DNA from: Patiria miniata
Lineage: Eukaryota; Echinodermata; Asteroidea; Valvatida; Asterinidae
Assembly: GCF_015706575.1 (NCBI RefSeq)
Contig: NW_024037053.1
Location: 3,596,001 to 3,660,000 of the forward strand
DNA: 64,000 bases
Direction of reading: 5' to 3'
Below are positions 59,270 through 64,000 of the stretch, piece by piece. Below the pieces are notes generated by a model. That model was not told the DNA's origin. It was given only the letters and a program-made list of their open reading frames with translations, and ran no database searches. A program made the position numbers and the translations under genes. Numbering within the stretch: position 1 is the first letter of the stretch; the number at the start of each line of letters is the position of its first letter.

Positions 59270-61951
59270 TTAAGACTCCTCAAAAATGAAACAGTGGGAC
59301 TTGATGCTCCTTTGAACATACTCCAAAGAAAATTTGACTTTTGATCGTTTTTTAAAATATTCCTCTTCCGTAGAGCCAGAACTTTCATCTCCATCATTGG
59401 CTTCGTCGTCGTTTCTGTACGAAATGTCATAATGTGTGAAAGGCACAAAGTTGGCAGGTTTCCCCTTGCTTGGGTGCCTTTTACGTTCACTGTCAAATTT
59501 GTGTCGTTTGTGCTTTTTGTGTTTCTTGTGCCGGCTGCGGCTGGACTTGACCGACACAAAATCGTTGCTGCTGGAGGACTTTTCGCGATCGTCTGCGGTG
59601 TTTCTGCGACTGATAACCATTGTTAAGTGGAGGCCGGAGCTATGCGCATCCTCGGATGGCCGTCTGATCTTGTATCCCTCACTGCCATCTCTGCTGTCAC
59701 TGGATTTATGTTTTCTAGAAAGCGTCGTCTTGTAATGATGATGCTCGTGGCTGAGCTGTCTCGTGCTGTACTCGGCCCATTCACTTGAGTCAGAATCAGT
59801 GGCACGTTTAGTCTTGACCTCCCAGTTACCTCCTGGTTGTCCGCTCTGCTGGGCATCATGGCCAGAACCATCCTCTTCTGTCCTTTGTCTCTTATTGTCT
59901 CTGTGAGTATCCATGAGGTAGGTCTGGTCGCTTCTCTGCCTCGAGCTACTCCTAGAGTGGGACTGGACGGAATAGGTCAAACTAGATGATGCCGTCTTGT
60001 TGCCGTCCCTTGAGTAATCGTCCATTGTAACACTGCTGTCTTTGTTACTGCTTCTCCAGGTGTGGTGAGATGAGGAGCTAGATTTGGATCTAGACCTCGA
60101 ATGTGGCCTTTTGTGATGCTTTTGTGAAGTGTGCGCCCCTTCTTTTGGCTGGTGTGGAGCCTCTTCGTGTTCTCTTTTGGCACTCTTGGAGTGCTTGTGG
60201 TGTCTGGAATCTTTGTGCTTCTTCTTGTGTGAATGTCTGTAGGATTTTCCGGCATGGCTGTGCTCGCCAGTCTTACTGGAGTGCTGAGTCAAGTTTTGTT
60301 GCTTCTCCTTGTGGTGGGAATCTTCCGTGGTGTGCTTTCTCTTCTTGTGTCGTTTACCGCCTTTTTTCTCTCGTCTTGAATCTGTCCTGTCCTGATCTTC
60401 CTCCGTGCTGGATGACAACAGCATGATGCACTCTGGAGTTCTTTCTTCGTAGGGTTTGACGACCCCTACTATCTCAACATCACTGTCGTCGTCACTGATA
60501 ACGTTCTCCTGATCAGTCCTGCACTCTGTTTTGACTTGGGTAAGTTGATTGGAGGAGATACCTGATGGACCGGCCTGGTCAGGATCAAACTGGTGAGAGG
60601 GGGGCGGCTCTGGATTGTGAGTGCCGGATAGGTCAAGAGCTTCTACCTGCTCACCATGAGCTTGGGAGGAGCTTGAGGAGGCACTGTCTGATCTCAGAAG
60701 GCTTCTCAACGTGGGAATTTCAATGACCTCGTCATCTGAAGACAAGGTGATGACATCGTTGTAGTCAGTACTGCTTTGGAACGGGGGGATTGGCTGAGAG
60801 GGCTCCTGCTGTGGCAGCGGCTGTAACTCGCGCACGGCTGCTAAATCATACTGCGCTATCTGATCATAGGTGTTCATGTCGTAGGGGGAACGGGCAAAGC
60901 TGACAAACTCGTGGATGAAATGCTCCGTCTGGCCGTACAAGAATGGGCGCAGGTGTTCGTGGAACTCCTCCGTCTGCATGTGGACGTTGGGAATCAGCGA
61001 CAGGATGTACTGGGTCATGAACGTCACGTGGTCCTCGCCCGTGAACAGGATACCGAGCTCCCGACGCAGCCAGGGCACCAGTCGGTGGGTGGTGGCAGGA
61101 TTCTCGCTGAAGAACTCCGGGGAAATGTCCCGGAAGCGGGTGAAGCGGTTGGAGCCCATGTGTCTCACCCAGAGGCCAGCTCGGTAGATCATGCGCCGGC
61201 GTTCAACGGCAGCGGCTTCGAGGTGGACCTGTTGGTATAAAGAATGGAAATTGTACGTTTAATTTGCAAAACACTTACTTGTGTAATTTTCTTGGCCCAA
61301 AGATGCACACTTATCTTGGTCTAGCAGCATAATGAAAATATTAAACAGGAGAATTTGTATACGTGTACAATGTTCGTGGTTGACACAATACGTAGTTTCT
61401 GATCATTGCAAAAATGTATTTGAAATATAGTCCTGGGATGGGATCACCATTTCTAATGTTCCAATTAACTTTTGGGAAATTTATCAACAGATCTTGACTA
61501 TTTGTCAAATCTTTACCTGGTGGGCACGCCGATAGCGTCTCTCAAGCGCCCGATTTCGCCTCCAGGTCAACTGCACCCTGTGTTCTTCCGTCAGCGTGGT
61601 GGAATAACGGAACCGTCTCCCTTGGCCATCTGTCCCAAACGACCCAGTGTCTGTCGGCTTGAGGTGGTACTGATCGTAGACGTCGTTGGACACCACGTTG
61701 TGTATGATAGACTTGAATGTTGTCTTGCACAGCGGGCAGGTGGGTCTGACTTTCGACCACTCCAACAGACAGACGAAACAGAAGGTGTGGAAGCAGGCGT
61801 CGGTGAAGGCCTTGTTGTTGACTTTGCCCAGGCAGATGGGGCAGTTACCGTCTGGGGAGTTGCTCCGTGAGGATGAGCCCCCTTCTGCATCTGCATTCGA
61901 TGGCAACAGATGCTCGGGGGTAACAGGCGGGCTTGCCATCTTGGACTGCAT
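59270..61951 (-). CDS. TOPORS: TOPORS, RING-type ubiquitin/SUMO E3 ligase, two coding exons
   Basis: The coding exons are 61951-61517 and 61228-59270, with junction CAG|GTAAAG...CAG|GTCCAC in phase 0; the product is 797 aa. A C3HC4 RING lies at C37, C40, C53, H55, C58, C61, C72, C75 (CPICLGK ... TCPLC). The TOPORS-specific region follows (GRRFRYSTTLTEEH, then IYRAGLWVRHM, RDISPEFF, RLVPWLRREL, TEHFIHEFVSFARSPYDMN at about 246-264). Two SUMO-interaction-like motifs are at about 304-308 (VITLSSDDE) and 396-402 (VEIVGVV, followed by KPYEERTPE as in vertebrates). The last 330 residues are rich in Ser, Arg, Lys and His, as in known TOPORS. The family binds DNA topoisomerase I and p53 and acts in the nucleus. 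The ATG at 61951 is followed by another at codon 5. A 5' untranslated exon is likely (TTATTTCTGCAG near 61996). Confidence 0.96.
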
Positions 61952-64000
61952 TTATTGTGTTGGGCTCAGCATTTCCAGCTAAACATCTCAGATCTGCAGA
62001 AATAATCAATGAGGTTCTTTGCTTAACTCAACTGGTATTTTGTTTTACATGGCCTAACTGCCCGCTATTAATTACTATCATGACCTTGTCTTATAAAGGG
62101 GTCCTTTACATAATTTACATATAACTACAATTACCTCTTTTATTCATTTTTACGAAAGTTGTAGCTATTGTGATGGCCATGATGGCTCATTTGGAACATT
62201 GTCAGTGAAAATGGAAAACCCATCCACCATCTTGAAAAATTCAAATTTCGGGTTTTATTTTTTGTTTTGTGTTGTTTTGTTTTGTATAGTTTTTTGTTTG
62301 TTTGGTTTTTATTGTTTGTTTGTTTGGTTTTTTTTTTGGGGGGGGGGTGGAAGTGCGACCCTCTTCCTTTGGTAAAAAAAACCCTGGACAAACATAACGA
62401 GCGAGATACTACTACTTTACTTCTTTAATTAAACTTAGGCTACCCCTAACACAGTTAGTCATCTAGTGTCTGTAGACGTGACAGTGATCAGTGATACACA
62501 GAATCAACAATTTTATTTCCTTTTTCATGTTTTGTATTCTCAATTATTCCTATTCCTAAGGCTAATGACATGAATGATTAAGTCATTTTTTAATAACTTC
62601 TTGTTTTGAACAAAAAAAACAAGAGTAGGACGAGTACGAGTTTGGCATGACTGGCGGGTAGGAGCCTACTGTTGAGTTCACTTAATACGGATAGACTTGG
62701 GAACGAGTTGGCTTGGACTTGATAGCCCTACCGGCCTATACCGCTTACGTTGATCGGGGACGAGTCGACTCAGGACGGGCAAAATACGACGGGTCTAAAT
62801 CAGTAAATGTAACGAGTATAACTCGACACTTACGCAAGTTACGGTGAGGAAAGTTATACAGCTGGCGTGTTAAAAGATGCAGCTTTGTCGTCAAAAGATC
62901 CTACACGAGTAAGACACTTTCACTGTTGTAATAATTAAGTAACTACATCGTGAAAACTCTGAATAAAATGCTTCCGCAGTCGTCATTAATTGTGTAATCG
63001 ACTTTTTCACTGAAAAGGCTGGTCTGGTGCCTGTACCGCCCGCCGATCATTTACGTGTGTCAGACAAACAGGCCATTGTGAAACAGACGAACATCCTTCG
63101 TGAATTCTAAGACTCTCTCTGATTGGTGAGAAATTCCCAGCAATGCCCACAGCAGCGAATCAGAAATGCCTGTGTATGTGTAAGTCTGATCTCGGTGTTT
63201 GATGTCACACAGGTTTGTTTATGCACGAAGATGATGCGGCAGAATTGAAATGTTTGCTGAATGAAATATTATTGAAATAATGTAGCAGCAGGACTACACT
63301 AGGAGCTAGCTTTTGCATTCGGCTGTTTGGTTGTACTACGAGCATTCAAGAATACGACTGTTCGGGATAAATCATGATTCACTTCAGTAAACAGAGTCAA
63401 GATATCATTGTTTCTTTGGTGAGTTTTGTTTAGATTAGGCATTATCTTTTTCATTTTGTCATAACTATATACACAAACCATTGAACTTTTGGAAGAAGGC
63501 CCAAAAGTAAACTGAATTATATTTTATACATGTACTAAGAATAATCGTTTTGAAAAGAATGTTGCATTCGGACACTGCTTTTTTTCTTCATATATCATCA
63601 ATGAAAGTCAGTCATTGCAAAAATGATGACATTGATTGACAAGACATGAATCTGGGACTGAGAAACATTTCAAAAATTGTTTTGACTCTCCATAGTCTTT
63701 GTACACAACTGCTGCAAATGGTGTCATGTTGCAACATTCTTTCCATACGCATACCTTCTTGTTGGTAGAATAACATTCCTGGTAGAATTGGACTTTTTTG
63801 GAGATCAGTGTTTGTTTGACAATTACCGATTACTTGTTAAATACGTTTACATGTATTTTTACATTTGTTTACCCAGGTTTATCAAATAATTAAGTATCAT
63901 GACCATATATCATGTCATCTTCAGTGTTGATTGCTGTTCTTAAATTATATCTATTTTTGTTGGTTGTATCCCATTTTGCATATTTTTTTGTTTTGGAAAT
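61952..64000. other. TOPORS upstream flank, no gene seen
   Basis: This holds T/G-rich low-complexity sequence at 62235-62350 (TTTGTT units, then a G run) and AT-rich DNA beyond. The TOPORS promoter is probably here, but I see no certain core element. Confidence 0.45.

Noticed and set aside
60103-61240. Open frames on the + strand within TOPORS
   Set aside because: Shadows of the long TOPORS exon; no independent motifs.

Overview
The window is metazoan nuclear DNA. Its coding sequence lies in short exons with GT/AG junctions, the introns are long, it carries tRNA-headed SINEs, and foldback elements and simple repeats are dense. GT29 sialyltransferases of the ST6GALNAC type plus KAT14 and TOPORS orthologs point to a deuterostome. 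The SINE types and compact gene models fit an echinoderm, perhaps a sea star, but that placement is inferred, not shown.

Layout. From 1 to 10.8 kb lie two related sialyltransferase genes tail to tail: the 3' half of one on the + strand (253-1749) and what looks like a whole one on the - strand (4650-10776). They share an intron phase pattern and an identical-length 108 bp S-motif exon, so they look like old tandem paralogs. From 10.8 to 41.9 kb is a gene-poor stretch of about 31 kb in which I could not support any complete gene. It holds foldback (MITE-like) elements, tRNA-like SINE heads, a pentanucleotide satellite, a TTTACC/AAAGGT array, poly-G tracts and one weak candidate first exon at 39393-39494 (-). 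From 41920 to 55305 is a complete 15-exon KAT14 (CSRP2BP/ATAC2) gene on the + strand, predicted 777 aa, whose introns are full of transposons. From 59270 to 61951 is a two-exon TOPORS gene on the - strand, 797 aa, convergent with KAT14; the gap between them holds several SINEs.

The genes work in separate processes: Golgi sialylation for the first pair, histone acetylation in the ATAC complex for KAT14, and nuclear ubiquitin/SUMO ligation for TOPORS. The most unusual structures are (i) a tandem array in KAT14 intron 14 that repeats the end of the GNAT exon together with its 5' splice site, (ii) a TA-flanked MITE nested in a TA-flanked foldback in KAT14 intron 13, where the other arm of the host element shows the empty site, and (iii) a foldback family whose terminal motif seems to have expanded into a 400 bp minisatellite in a sialyltransferase intron.
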